From assembly GCF_040412425.1 (NCBI RefSeq), contig NC_089763.1, positions 57,622,587 through 57,686,586 of the forward strand: a stretch of 64,000 nt of DNA, written 5' to 3'. Source of the stretch: Macrobrachium rosenbergii (Eukaryota; Arthropoda; Malacostraca; Decapoda; Palaemonidae). Positions 1 to 14,597 of this stretch are shown in pieces; the first letter of the stretch is position 1; every line of letters starts with the position of its first letter. A program made the translations under genes and the position numbers. A model generated the notes under the pieces. It searched no databases, had not been told where the DNA came from, and worked only from the letters and a program-made list of their open reading frames with translations.

Positions 1-1190
1 TGGCTGATTTAAGTAGATCTATCATAGTGATGATAATTTAGCATTACGTCGATGTAAAGCTATCAGTTAAATTTTTATAAACCAGTTTCGTTAATCCATG
101 GAATTAGTGTCAGAAATATTCTTCACACCAGAAGAAGTTAAAGAACACAAAAAAGAGGTTGTTTAACGACAGAAAATGAACACAGTTAATCTCAAAGGAA
201 TTGAGATTTCTAGTCACGAGTTCGTCATAACGAGATGACACTTGGAATATCGAATATTTTTTAAGAGAAGTAAGTCGAAAACATGTGAAAATTACTGTGA
301 CTGTAATGCTGATGTAACTGAGATGACGATATGTATATTAAATGAAAAAGTCTTGGTTTTAAGAATTTTAAAGTAAGAAGCCTGAGTTCAGTACAATGAA
401 CAGTATAAAGAAAACAGGGACAGTAAGAACTGGAATATGATACCGGTTTCCTGTTTAATTTATTCAGTGAAGTTGAGGTTTCAGATGAGGAGCTAAGGCA
501 CGTAAAACTGGAAGATAAGCGGGTTGGAAGCTGCTTTTCTTCGTTGCAGGTTTCATCTGTAACTTAATAAGGCCGACGAGAAACATGAAGCAATTACAGG
601 AAGTGCTAAAGCTTGGAAAGTTTCTAGGAATAATGTAACGGATGATAGTTATAACCTGTTATTGCAAATCCAGAACAAGGTTTACAGAGTAGTGAATGCA
701 TTGGTCAAATGAAAATGACAATAGCAATAAATATTTATATAAGAGACTGGATAAAGGGGAGAATTTAGAAGGACGAGTGAGTTTTAGATTGTCACGGAAG
801 TCTTATGGGTTAAATGCGAGCAACAGCAAAAGGGTTTTATAAAGGAAAGTGGGACGGTTTGCCATAAGGACAAGGAATAGCGATGTAAATGTAAGATGTC
901 TGAGACGAAAAGAATGGAACGTTCACTCAAAGAATAATGGAGAAATTGAACTGGACATGCGAAATGAAAGATATGACTGTGCGCGGGAGAGAATGTATGC
1001 CGCCACAGCTTTACAGAAAAAGGAGTTAAGCATTTCATGTATTAGAGGACGGAGAGCTATTAAATGAATATGTGGCTCAAGAGGGAATGGAGAGATGCTG
1101 AAAGAAAATTAAATGGCTCTGACACTTTTAAAAGCAATAATGACTCTGCGACTCTCAAGATGTCTAAGGATAGAAAGTATGAAAACAATA
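1..1190. other. Unrecognised A/G-rich stretch, no gene
   Basis: No open frame here looks like a protein, and I recognise no RNA gene or repeat. The + strand is purine-rich with frequent stops. It could be the eroded body of an old repeat, but I see no diagnostic motif. Confidence 0.4.
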
Positions 1191-1200
1191 TATAGATTCT

Positions 1201-1383
<183 letters not shown>

Positions 1384-2239
1384 GAATAGAATCTACTGGT
1401 CCGTCACTTTTACCAGCACACATATGTGTAAGAGTAAATTGTGGCTATTCAATAAATTCACATATATATATATATATATAAAATATATATATATAAAACG
1501 AGCTACAAACGTCCTTTAATATGCCCATGAAGGGGAATTTTAGTTGATTGCCCACCGATGGTGAGGGATAACGGGTCTCATTCAGCTGCCTAACAAAATA
1601 TATCTGAAAACGACAGGACGAGGAATCAGGATGGCTTTGAGGTATGCTCATCTCACCCGTCGAATGTACGTTGTGCGAGGCGATAGACTTTTATCCTGAA
1701 TAACATCTCCCATCATCTCACCCGTAACTCAGGTGTTTTTGCGTTTGGAGGCGATATCCACCCACCTCTGCCATTATTTCCGAGGTAGAGTGAATTGGAT
1801 ATTAAGGTCTTTCTGGTTGTATATGAAACGATAAATAGACCTCCAAACTCAAACACCTGAGTTGTGAATATGGTAACGCGGGTTCGATTCTCGCGACCGC
1901 TATTCACGGTAACATATATGAAAATATATTATTTCCGAGGTAGAGTGAATTGATATTAAAGGAGGCTCTTCAATTTCTTCCGTCTGGATATTTTCGGCTT
2001 CGTAGTTACAAGCATATCCAAAAAGGACGTTTGTAGCTTTCTGGTTGTATATGAATATGAATCACATTGATGTATAAATAGTCATAATACATATACGTAT
2101 AGACAAACGCACTGCACGTGGCAATTATGTCAACATGGCAGAGGTGGGGTGGATATCGCTCCAAACGCAAACACCTGAGTTCGGACGGGTGAGAAGAATT
2201 CGAGAAGTGTTAAGAGGGCATTGTGGCTATTAAATTAGA

Positions 2240-2243
<4 letters not shown>
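1384..2243. repeat. Composite of two (TA)n-bracketed repeat families
   Basis: This block sits between two (TA)n arrays. It mixes pieces of two families seen again downstream. Family A pieces are the CTACTGGT..ACCAG start near 1395 and the AAGAGGGCATTGTGGCTATT end near 2215. Family B pieces are CGTCCTTTAATAT near 1511, GAAGGGGAATTTTAGTTGAT near 1529 and the reverse-oriented ATTTCCGAGGTAGAGTGAAT at 1777 and 1930. A tRNA-like B box, GGTTCGATTC, lies at 1881-1890. Pieces occur in both orientations, so this is probably nested or rearranged insertions. No protein is encoded. Confidence 0.6.

Positions 2244-2286
<43 letters not shown>
2244..2286. repeat. (TA)n array
   Basis: About 43 bp of TA repeat closing the composite block on its left. 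Confidence 0.9.
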
Positions 2287-2288
<2 letters not shown>

Positions 2289-2289
2289 C

Positions 2290-5200
2290 TCATTTTTGTG
2301 TAAATAGCAGTTTCATTTATCTCAACAGATGGCTCATCAATAATGCAATCACCCTCACACATAATGCGTCAATCATGTATATTTTGCATACATTCCATGT
2401 TTCTGTGACATAAAGGTTCTGCCCCGAACCTTTTGCAGAGGTCCAGCCGTACTCAACGTTTCACCTCATCCCTCATGTCATTATCCTCCATGGCATTTGT
2501 TACCAAATACCTGTAAAATCCTTCACTTCCATTCTTACGTCATGCTTGTTAACATTCATTAGTTCCCAAATGGCATTATCCCTCTTTACCGTCTTTATTA
2601 TATACATTCTCCATTCCCCTTTTAAAAAAAATTCATAAAAGTCATAGTCTTTCACCAGTCTCTGCAGTACCCCATTTGTATATCATTAGATTGATACTGT
2701 ATCATCTTTAAACATCAACTGCGCTTGACATGACTCGCCACGTCTCAAACCTCTCTTCCATTACATTTTCTCCTTTACTCTTCTATTTGAACTGAGAAAC
2801 TTAAAATCCTGCATGAACTACCTTTTATATTATATCTTCTATAACCCTCTGAATTACATCTCAGACAGTTCTTTCATTCCATGCACATTTTCTTTTTATC
2901 CTCAAGATTTTCTCAAAACTGTTACATAGTGAACGAAACTTAAACTGCTTTTCACGTGTCAAAGCTTCCTTTCTCTGTTTTGCTGTCTCAATTAAAAGTC
3001 TGTCGTGCACATTGCCCGGTATATTCAGCAATTATTAGGCTACCATGAGATTATTAGTCACTCCCCTATCGCTTGTGCTCTAATACAAATGTACAATTAC
3101 TTTTATGAACCTTGATGCTATAGCAAATCAAGACAGCTTTTTTCATCCCTGATAAGCTAACATCCTTCATGTGTAATCATGTCATATTTCACTTTTTAAA
3201 TTGCCATCTGGACGTCTGCAACAAACAGTCTCCAGCCATTATAAATACTCGCACTATTTTCATCTTTTGTTATAAAAGCCATTTGCTCAACATTTTTCCT
3301 TTCTGTGGGTACTTCCTTGTGAGATTTTCCCCTCAAAATATTTGCTCACATTCACCCCAAAACATTTCAGTGACTCTCATGTCCACTCTCCCTCTCTATC
3401 TCCTTTTCTTCCTTTTCCATCTAAGGTACACCTATATATCAGTCTCCCTAAAATCTCACTTTGGACTTATTGCTTTATATGGATCTAGCACTCGAGTACT
3501 GCTGCTGCTACCTTTGTAGCCATGTACCGCCGAACTCCCCGTCAACGGTGGCCACTTCTTAATCATAACTTATTCGGTGCCCTTTATGTTCTCTCTGTTT
3601 CTTTCTTGCCAAACTCACCTGTCTATATTGCATAGATTTCTTCATCCTGAACCCTTCTTCTCCAATTGCAATTACCTTGTCATTTCAATTTTGCTTCAGT
3701 CAAGCAATGACCAACTTAATCTGCTGCAATTCATATTTTCATCTTTACAGACGTTTATTAACGATTCCATCTTTGTTGAACTAACGCCGCATGTTAAAAT
3801 GCACTCTATCACCATTTTGTCACCCCCAAATATAATCTTTGATATATTTTTTTAACAATGAAACAATTCATTTCAAAACATTAAACATTTCTGCTGTTAT
3901 TCTTTCTAGGTACTCAAGGAATGCCATTCATTTCTTGGTCACCTGAGAGTGCATTCAAATTAAACATACTGTACAGGGACATTTTCAAAGTTTATTAATA
4001 GGTTTCTCTATCATTATCCCGCATTTCAGTATGTTATACTTTATCAAATATTCCACAATCCTTTGGACTTTCTTAGAGTCAACACTGCTCTCACCTTACA
4101 TCACCTTGGACCTGAAACCCTGTCCTTTTACTTTAGCTTTGCTAATGTCCATTACAGCTAGCTTTAAACTATATCTAAATCACCTTAAGAACTTTTTTAA
4201 ATAGAGAAATTTAATATTGAAATGCATCTCAAATTAAAAGCAATATCAAACATTACTGAAATAATGAACCAAAAATGTCACGGAATCAAAGAGAAAGGGC
4301 TCTTAAAAACATCAAGGAAACATAGTTCGATGTTTTAGTGAGTTTATATTCTGGAATAACTGTTGACATCCCACAGCTGTCTGCTATTCAGCATTGCACC
4401 TTTGCGATGTGTATGCAAAACTACTTTTACGGTATATAGTATATATAATATGTGTACGTGTGTTTGTGAGAGAGAGAGCGTGAGTGTATGCATGTCAAAA
4501 TATTTCCATAATGGTAGTGAATATTTATACTTGGTAATTGCTGTGCCAGATATGCCAGTGGCTTGGGCCACTAGCACATTATGTAAGTGGACTGATAAGT
4601 CCCAGCAAAGGGTTTTGGTCCCTTGGGGTTAGCCTCTTCATGAGATGCACACGAAAAGTCACCTGCGACTGACTCTAAATGTGGCGCACATAGGCTGAGG
4701 GGCAGCTAATATGGGTGGATGGGTTTCCTCCCGTGAGCTCTTGTAAGCTATTTTGAACCACAACAGAACCATTCTCATAAGAACTGCTACTGTGAACCTT
4801 TGCAAATAGCCAGGCTATTTGGATTTTGACCTTTTGTATTGCACTCTTATTGTATAAAAACAGAAAAGGAATGCCCTGTTTAATATTAGACTGTAAAGAG
4901 TGTCAGTACACGTTGCAGAGGAAATATATGGCTTGATTTCAGAAGCAGGAACCAGTAAAAGTAGTCAGTGTCTACCGCTCCTGTATTTCATATTCACATT
5001 ATAAAGGCACAATGCTGAATAATATACGGCTGTGGGATGTCAGCAGGTATTCCGGAAGATAAACTCACAAAAACATCAAGAGTGGATGTTTCTTTGATAT
5101 TTTTAAGAGCCCTTTCTACTTGATACCGGGACATTTTTGGTTCATTATTTCAGTAATGTTTGATATTGCTTTTAATTTGAAATATATTTCAATAATAAAT

Positions 5201-5690
5201 TACTGTTGTAAATTTGTAATTGATGAAAAATTGGCAAAAATGCTATTATGCAGCAGGGAAGTTTGATGCAATGAAGATAATTGTCTCCAGATTTTCCCCC
5301 TTGAATAATTTTCATTATTCTATTGCTTGAAAATAAATAAAATGAAATTTGTTTGTGTAACGATATGATAAATGTTGCGTGAATTTTTTTTCTGTATTAC
5401 CAGCAGTACTCATTATAGCACTTACTCGATAATTGGGTATTTAACTTTACTGATTTTTAGTCAAGTTAGTAAAACTGTCTTATTCATAGATGCTATTTTG
5501 ATTGGTCCTTTTTCTATTTGTATTTAGATGTAATTTGTTGTTTTCCATATCAGTCAGCTGTATTCACTCCGTACTGTAATCTTTAAATGAGCAGCTATGC
5601 CATAACTATAAATATGAATGCGCTAGGTATTGTTTCATCATTTCCTGCAAGCTCTTGTTCCATTTAGACACGTGCACATTGCGACGCCTT
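2290..5690. other. Long unrecognised stretch
   Basis: The frames at 3169-3519 and 3577-3855 on + are pyrimidine-rich and hydrophobic by composition, with no domain. I treat them as chance. From 4500 to 4760 there is a moderately GC-rich patch that may be an old interspersed repeat. Otherwise I see nothing. Confidence 0.4.
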
Positions 5691-5698
5691 CTACACAC

Positions 5699-5716
5699 AC
5701 ATACATGCATACATAC

Positions 5717-5808
<92 letters not shown>
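5699..5808. repeat. (TACA)n then (TA)n compound microsatellite
   Basis: A short run of CATA/TACA units passes into about 80 bp of TA repeat. Confidence 0.95.
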
Positions 5809-5817
5809 TCGTATATG

Positions 5818-6055
<238 letters not shown>

Positions 6056-6370
6056 ATACCGATCATGATAGGGGAGGCGCCTTCCATTCCGTAATGCGGC
6101 TCAGGAAAGATAACATGGCAGACAAGAAGGAGTGGCCGTGCCCTCGATGCCACTTAAGAAACCAGATAGTGTAAATGATCTTTGAAGAAGCAGAGTCACA
6201 AGAGGAAGCCTTTGAAGATAATTCGAGTGTGGCAAGGTACACCAAGGGAGGTGATGGGAACGTATGGCGAATATGCCGCAAGAGGAAATAGTACACGACG
6301 ACAGAACTTTTGTCCTTGAACAATTGGAACCTTTATTAGAGAGAGAAAGAGAGACAGATCTTATATATAT

Positions 6371-6500
<130 letters not shown>

Positions 6501-6700
6501 ATGTATGGATATGTATGTGGATATTTGTGTGACTATATATACAGTATATATCTGCGTATGAGTGGGGATGTATGTAACACTCACCTACACACAAATCTAG
6601 TTGCAAAGGAGGAAATAGGTTCTCCTTTTATTATAGTTTCCTTATGCGACAGACCCCTTAGAGATTCTCTGAGACTCCGTGCATGTATTCAGCCATTATT

Positions 6701-6703
<3 letters not shown>

Positions 6704-6769
<66 letters not shown>
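6704..6769. repeat. (CT)n array
   Basis: About 66 bp of CT repeat. Serine-leucine open frames across it are repeat translations. Confidence 0.95.
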
Positions 6770-6773
<4 letters not shown>

Positions 6774-7435
6774 TGTTTTCAAAGAAACAGGTTACTTCGT
6801 ACAGTGAGCGTTCGTCTCAAACCAAACAGACAAACAAAATTGTAAACGAACAGAACAGAAATTTGTAAGGCTGCATAAACTTTAGACCAACGAATGACCT
6901 TTAAAATCGCCTTACCTCCGCTCCCCCCCTTCCCCCTCCGCCTGCCTCCTTTCCACCTTTCCCTTTAAAAAGGAGCAGAAAAGAAAAGGAGAAAAGTTCA
7001 GTTTGAAAAGAAGGCGTAGTGGAATTTGACTAATGGTGGGAGATGCTTTTGAGAAAGAGGCGTGAGAGAAGAAAGGTGAACTCCCAAGAAAGGGGGAATG
7101 GGGAGTAAGAGGCTTTTTGATTGATGAAAAGAGGAGCGAAAGGAGATTTCGAAATGAGGATAAGGAAAGATTAAAAAAAAATGGAGAAGAATAAACAGGC
7201 TCTTAATTCTGGACATTCTTGTCTTGGTGGTGTTTGGTCTTTCCTTCTTCTGGTTTATCACTGCTGCTACTTCTGCTGAATACAAGAGAGAGAACTACAA
7301 GGACTCTTAATTACAGAAAGATTAGGGAACCTTTTATATATTTCACTATTTTTATTTCCTTTTCCTTATCTGATCGGTTTCAATTTAGCATTTGTTGTTG
7401 ACAGCTCTGTAGTGCCTTCTCGATTGTTTATGTAA

Positions 7436-7437
<2 letters not shown>

Positions 7438-7514
<77 letters not shown>
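7438..7514. repeat. (TA)n array
   Basis: About 77 bp of TA repeat. Confidence 0.95.
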
Positions 7515-7517
<3 letters not shown>

Positions 7518-7786
7518 TACATACTTTTGATTTGTGTGTGCGTGCGTATAGGGAAGGTTTTGATTGAGACAGGAAGAGAAGTGTTATTTTAGGCACGAAA
7601 TAGGTATGGATCAGATGTGTATTATGAATAGCGGGGAGAGATTTGGTGTAAACGTGGTTTTTATACAATGATGTTTTAGTCTCCTTTTCTGAATAATATT
7701 TCCATGACGGAAGTGATGGGGAATTCAGGGAAGGCCAGATGTAGGGGCAGGTATGGACCGTATGTAAGAAAAGAGAAGTTGTCGTG

Positions 7787-7952
7787 GATGACGTGCTATT
7801 GTTGATATTTGCAGATAATGCAGTGTTAGCTGATGATTGTCAAGAAAAGCTGTACGAAGGGTCTATTATCAGAATAGATAGAAATTGTATTTCATGTGGC
7901 ATAAGAAGCTTATTAATGGATGATTATTATCGAGATTCGAGAAAGATGTAAT
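7787..7952 (+). pseudogene. LINE reverse transcriptase relic
   Basis: The + frame reads DDVLLLIFADNAVLADDCQE, then KL. This matches the catalytic region of non-LTR reverse transcriptases, whose usual form is a hydrophobic stretch, FADD, then a hydrophobic strand and an E-K-L helix start. The second catalytic Asp of FADD is Asn here, so the fragment is inactive. The frame stays open for about 28 more codons without further recognisable motif. The flanking template and thumb regions are scrambled. Clade cannot be assigned. I am confident of an RT origin, less so of the limits. Confidence 0.6.
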
Positions 7953-8039
7953 AAAAAATATAGTAGTCTTGATAAGATAAATCAGAGTATCTGTATCGGT
8001 ATGGTAAGGCTGGGAGAACTGAAGACGATAGATATGTAA

Positions 8040-8336
8040 GTGGAATGGAATATAAATTTTAGGCGAAAGACCCAGCGCTGGGACCTATGAAGTCATTCAG
8101 CGCTGAAAGGGAAAGTAAGATAAAAGGGTTTTGAAAGTGTAACAGGAGGAAAGCCTCGCAGTTACACTGTGAAATAAAGGTTAGGAAGTAACATAAAAGA
8201 AACAGAATATAAACGAAGGTACAGTAAAAGCTATAAAAGAGGTTGCAGCTAGGGGCCGTAGGGTCGCTGAAAGAACCTTCAGTTACGCCTAGAGTGCACC
8301 ACGTGACGTGTGCTGACGACACTACCTCCTTACGGG
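8040..8336 (+). repeat. Dispersed ~300 bp repeat, copy 1
   Basis: This segment aligns by eye with 49705-50030 over almost its full length, in the same orientation. Shared blocks include TTCAGCGCTGAA, GTGTAACAGGAGGAAA, GGTACAGTAAAAG, GGTTGCAGC followed by GGGGCCG, and CACCACGTG. It starts with a short hairpin built on AGCGCT. I recall similar sequence as common in decapod genomes. I found no convincing A and B boxes, so calling it a SINE is only a guess. Confidence 0.75.
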
Positions 8337-8447
8337 GTAAGTCGATAGATGGTGAAAATTGTACAGATCGGAAGTTTTGAGAGGAGAGCCAGGGTAAGTC
8401 GATAGATGGTGAAAATTGTACAGATCGGAAGTTTTGAGAGGAGAGCC
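8336..8447. repeat. 57 bp tandem duplication, two copies
   Basis: A unit beginning GGTAAGTCGATAGATGGTG and ending GAGAGGAGAGCC occurs twice head-to-tail with period 57. The copies look identical by eye, so the duplication is recent. It abuts the 3' end of the dispersed repeat. Confidence 0.95.
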
Positions 8448-8967
8448 TTGGTATCTAGGAAGCGCTACATGGTGTATGGTGGAGTCCGTTAGAATGCGGT
8501 GTGGCTGTATTAGTTTGCGACGGATTTATCCTCTTGATAAGTTTTAAGGGAGGAAGAGGGCCTGTTTCCGTTGTGGCTACAGTGTTAAGCCTTCATGCTT
8601 TTGAAAATTGACGTTTTCATCAATTTCAGTCTGTTAGAATTAACCATATTGTATCTCCCTTGCCTTGATTTCATGCAGGCTCAGTACTGCACACCTTCAT
8701 TCTACATTTGCTCAAATACAGTGTGTTACTGTAGTTTTTTTGCAATTTTTTTTTCATTTTTCCACATATTTATAGTCATAACGCTTGTTCGGGTTCACTT
8801 ACAGATCATAACTAAATATTTTAGTATTGTCCTTAGATGAATAGTCACTATGTATGTTAAGACTGAATTTGTTAATGTAGCCTAATATAACACGTGCACC
8901 GTTGTACTAGTCGATAGCATTATTTCCTGTATGGAAATAATGTTAATTATGTCCATACAGAAAATTT

Positions 8968-8970
<3 letters not shown>

Positions 8971-9030
<60 letters not shown>
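8971..9030. repeat. (TC)n array
   Basis: 60 bp of pure TC repeat, followed by a short ACGCGCACACACA stretch. Confidence 0.95.
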
Positions 9031-9033
<3 letters not shown>

Positions 9034-9730
9034 CGCGCACACACAGACTCATTTTCACAAAGTATGTTGTTATTACGCTTTTCTTTATGACAGGTAAGCA
9101 ATTTTTTTTCATCCATGTTCATTTCAAGATAGAAAAGAGGACACATTTATTATATTTTTGTGGATTCATTTTATATTTATTATTTTTGAGAATGGATTTA
9201 CCTTAGACATTCTACCTTACGGCTGAGCCGGAGTGCCGCAATCGGCATTCATAAGTTTAGCCTTGGCGGCGTGTGACCTGTATCCGAATAGGCCACGAAA
9301 GGTCATTGAGTTGTTGGATCTTTGGAGATTTAAGTTATCCGAAAGGCCAAGCGATGCTGCGCAGAATGGATGATTGTTCCAAGAGCTCCGGAGGGGTCGC
9401 AAATGGATGTGGTTTTGAATTGCTGCTCTGAAAAAGTCACTTGATATTTCCGTTAGAATATATTATTATAATATTTATCTCTGTGCACTGCAGTAAATAT
9501 GGCTAAAGGACGGATGGTAGTTAATCAGGCACTGTCAGTACCTGTCTTAGTATCAATCTCTTCCTCATTCATGTATATATATATCTGTATATATATATGT
9601 ATATATTATATATGTATTTATATATATATAACAACGAGATATCAAATATAAACAGTTTGATTCAAAATGTCTCAGGGCAATGGCAAAAGACCTTGCATTC
9701 CGTTGAGTCATTTTCTTCGTTGTCTTATAA

Positions 9731-10053
<323 letters not shown>

Positions 10054-10089
10054 CCATAGAAACAACAAGTGTTTATTGCAGATGTATCA

Positions 10090-10343
<254 letters not shown>

Positions 10344-10427
<84 letters not shown>

Positions 10428-10470
10428 TATATACATATATATATATAATATATATTTTATATATAGTTTG
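10344..10470. repeat. (TA)n array
   Basis: About 82 bp of TA repeat, then a degenerate TATA-rich tail. Confidence 0.9.
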
Positions 10471-10479
10471 TTTTTGTGT

Positions 10480-13430
10480 TTGTGTGAGTAAGTCACACTT
10501 TTTGTATGCTGTTAGCAGAAACACTGTAATGTTGATAAGATACCAGGAGTACTAGAAGCTTGGGAAATTTAAAGCCTCAGTTATATTGATAGCAATGAAT
10601 AGTTGCTATGAAGATTAAAATGACCAAATCCAAAAAGTGGTGATGTTCTCCAGGTATGTAGAACATTATTTTATGTTATTATAGGAAGAGAGTTTGGTGA
10701 TGTACAGTAGAAGCATTTTAACTAATCAAAAGGAAGTAATTCAAATAATTCTAAAACAGAAGGAAGAAAATGATCTTCACATACATAGAAAGATAAGCTG
10801 GCTTATCATTGAGTATCCAACTTCCACCCATCATCTGTCAGCCTAGATATGACTGTATAATGAGTCTTAGGGGTTTTGAGTTTGTGTTAAGTTGCGTAAG
10901 TTGGCGAATGCAATGAAAACTGCGAAAGAGAAAATACATTCTATAAAAAAAGAGAGGCTGTCCTTAAGTTTGTAATTAATCCAAACAGCGACGAAGCTGA
11001 ACTATTTAAGAAGGGAAGACGAGTGAGAAGGGGTTTTAGTTATGCCGTTGCCGTTGCATTTGCACAGTGAACTGTCGAGCATGAATTGTCTCTAGCAAAT
11101 GATAAGGAAATTGCACATGATTATAATGTGTTAGCATTTGCAAGAAAGAGACAAGGAGTGAGATTGTAAAGGTTGGGATATAAAGAAAATGATAACGGTT
11201 ATATTTTCATTATCTTCATCCGATAGAATAACAAACCGAACATGAAAATGTAAAATTCACAAACTAGTTTCCATTGTTGGAAATTATGCGAACAACGCTA
11301 GTGGAAATGCTGCTTTCTGCTTGAAGTAAGGATTTTGAATACCGTCACTTTGACCGTTGAGAGACTGACATTGCAAATGGCATTGCATCTGGAAAATAAA
11401 GTAAGTAAACTGAAAAGGTTTCCGAGTGAAACTTTGATGATAATAATGATGATGATATTCGTGTGCAGGTTGGGAGAGAGTAAAAAACGCTTATTTGTGT
11501 CAGTTTTAATGATTTGGGTAAGTCGCCAAATATTTAGAATTGATAAAATTTTACCTTCCTACTCTTTGCATGCTTATATTAATTTGCGCAACCATGAATA
11601 GAAGAATGCCAGTTATCTCGCTTAAAGTCTAGCAAACCAATAATATGCTTGAAAACAGGACGAAAAGAAGAAATAGCCGTATACATAATGCCGACGATTT
11701 CAAAATTATGTATAGTAAGGCTATAGAAAATGCTTATTAATCTGAAATTTCATGCACATTGATCTCCTAAAACCTGACGAAGGAAGGAACATAGAATGTA
11801 ATTGCGAACGTACTTCAAAGCTGAGAAGGAAACATTTTTCTTCTTGGAATTAGTCTGAGCAAGTCATGGGCGTTGTGGTCTTGAAGAAGACAATCTTTGC
11901 CCTATTATCTCTCCCAAGTCATTTTAGCCATGCAAAGGAAATGCTAGTTCGGGAGAATTATGCTAACAGCCGCGTATGTCTATTAACTTTTTGTTTCTCT
12001 AACAGAAGAGCTTTGCTAGCTTCTTACATTCTGATTATTCGTCACAGTTATCAATATTGTTATCTTATTAAAACACTGCTATTTTACACAGTTAACCGTT
12101 AGTATCCTGTATCTACTCTTGGTCTGAATTGCATTGTTAACAGTTAACAAACTAGTTTTGTTAGTATTCGGTCAGTCGTTGTCTCTGTCTTTTAGCAATA
12201 ATCGATTTTTTTCAAAGTCTTTTACCTCTAAGTTCTTTTGTAAAGGCCAGGATACCTTTTGCCTTTTTAACAATATGTTTTCTCATTTGAAATTATTAAA
12301 AAAGCAGTGAATGTAACCTTCCTCCCAGCGTTAACTCTCATGAACTTAGGGTTTCAACCTGAACATCCCTCATATTCCGAAACTAATTCCTTTTCCCACC
12401 CAAAAGTAAGATATTGGTTAGATAAAATTTCAAGAGAATTCCATTACAAACTTCTTGAGTTTCCAGAGCATTACCCAAATCAATGAAAATAAGCCATCAT
12501 AGTTTTGGCTATGCGATCGACTAACTTCAAGTTAAGCCTCAAGAGCCCTAGACAATAATCTGGTTCAGGTTGGTTCAGGGAAGCCTTTGTCCACTTACTA
12601 GAGCATATATGACCATGAATTTAAAATCAGGCATTAGTTAAATTGGTCATCTGGCTTCGGAAATATAAAGCTCTCCTGAAAGCGAGTTTTGATGCACCAC
12701 AGTGTATAGGCTACTATGATTGTGGTACTTACAGTACATGATTCAAAAAAGCTTATTTTTTGATGTTCTAATAACAATGTTCTTTGATGATCGGTGGATA
12801 TCTTTGGATTGCTCCTGTCAGTGAAACCAGCATGATCTATTTCTTTCTTTACAAAGGAATTATGCACACATCTACTTCACCCTAAGGTTTTTTGAAGAAA
12901 CAGTATAGGATTTAACTTTACCTACTCTTTTTCCGAACAAATTAATCTCCAATCAAAAACATTTGTCTTCAAAATAGAATTTTAGTAACATCCATGTAGA
13001 CGATTATGAATATTTTTGTTTTATACTTACCATACTCAACTACACATACTGTGAATACACACTTATTTATAAATAATTAATCATATAATATATCATCACT
13101 GCGTCCTTTGCCATGTGATGCAAACGACCTTTCATAAAGTGGCAGAATCGGCAGAGGATTTATTAGCTAAACAAACGAAAGGATAGCCTTTTACCTTTTG
13201 GCAAGCGTCCAGAGTTGAAGCTGAGGAGACAAAGCACCCAACGCCTTCGCCCTATCATCCCACTGCCAATGATTTCAGATGCTTGATAGTGGATCAGCCT
13301 TCACCAAAAGAGGTGTAAAGCTACAAACCAATGATACTCATGCCATGAGCTTGCAGCCTTAGTTCACGTAATACCAGTTGAGCCAGCAGGACCTGATGCT
13401 CATAAACGGGCTGGGTTGCAATTCTCGAAA
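10480..13430. other. Long unrecognised stretch
   Basis: Mostly AT-rich unique-looking sequence. The frames at 11335-11601 and 11866-12102 (+) and 12634-12867 (-) lack domains and do not suggest exons. No RNA gene or mobile element was recognised. Confidence 0.4.

Positions 13431-13434
<4 letters not shown>

Positions 13435-13518
<84 letters not shown>
13435..13518. repeat. (TA)n array at the outer edge of the left LTR
   Basis: About 84 bp of TA repeat directly outside the left LTR. It has probably overwritten the true LTR terminus and target-site duplication. Confidence 0.9.
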
Positions 13519-13522
<4 letters not shown>

Positions 13523-13536
13523 ACATGTATATATTA

Positions 13537-14522
13537 TACCAAGTACCTGGTTATTACTCAACTAGTCACAAAATCCAAAACTTACCTCACTTCAGCCAGA
13601 TACCTGAACTCTCATAACAATAAAATTACGACTGAGCACTCTAAATGTAACAGTGATCCCTTAAAACTTACTAATCACTTGAAAAATCAAACTAAGTTTA
13701 TCAAGATATGTGTGAGATATAAAATATACTAGAGGAAAAAGGCATCACTCCAACAAACAACTATAATTGTTTCCCGGATCTTAATTCACTTCAGCAAAAC
13801 TAAAGGGAACAAAACTTGTTTATCACTTTTTGCCTTATGCACACACAAACACCCTATTCAGTGGTGGTCAACAAATAAAACACTGAATTTAAAAATTTTA
13901 AATACAAAAATTTATTTTTCACTTCAAAATTTATAATTAGAATTCACAATCTAAAAAATTTACCATTACTTGAAAACAACACAAGATTTAATTAATTCTT
14001 AAATAAGATTAATTCACAAAACTTTAATTTATCAAGAAATTATGTTAACTAAGCAAAATTTACACTATTAAAAATTACTCAAGATTTGAAGAGGAAATCT
14101 TAACAAATGAAAATCAAATCAAGTATGCAATGTTAAAGTACAAAAAATATATAAAATGCTAAGCAAATAAATGCTAAATCACCAACACAAAAATTGGGCA
14201 AAACTAAGACATTGCAAACACAAGAACACAAAAAAATGCACAAAACAAGAATACACAAAAATGCACAAAATTTTTATCAACAGTAATTTCAATAAAGCAA
14301 AATCTCTCTAATATATCTTATTTTACAATGGTAATGATAAGTAAAATCCACTTTACCTTACACAAGCTTATGGGAACCTTTGTAAAATTCACAAAAAACG
14401 TACTTTCTATGAGGTGCCTGTTGCACTTCTAATACACTTTTCCTATGATCAGATCTCAAAAAGGGAATATTTTTGCTAGTGACTACCAAAATTCATGTTA
14501 TAAATTTTACTCTCTTTTGAAG

Positions 14523-14597
<75 letters not shown>

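Noticed and set aside
1870..1900. tRNA gene from the B box GGTTCGATTC
   Set aside because: No A box at the correct distance. It is part of a composite repeat.
3169..3855. Membrane protein genes from hydrophobic + frames
   Set aside because: Hydrophobicity comes from T/C-rich composition. Frames are short, without domain, signal or splice evidence.
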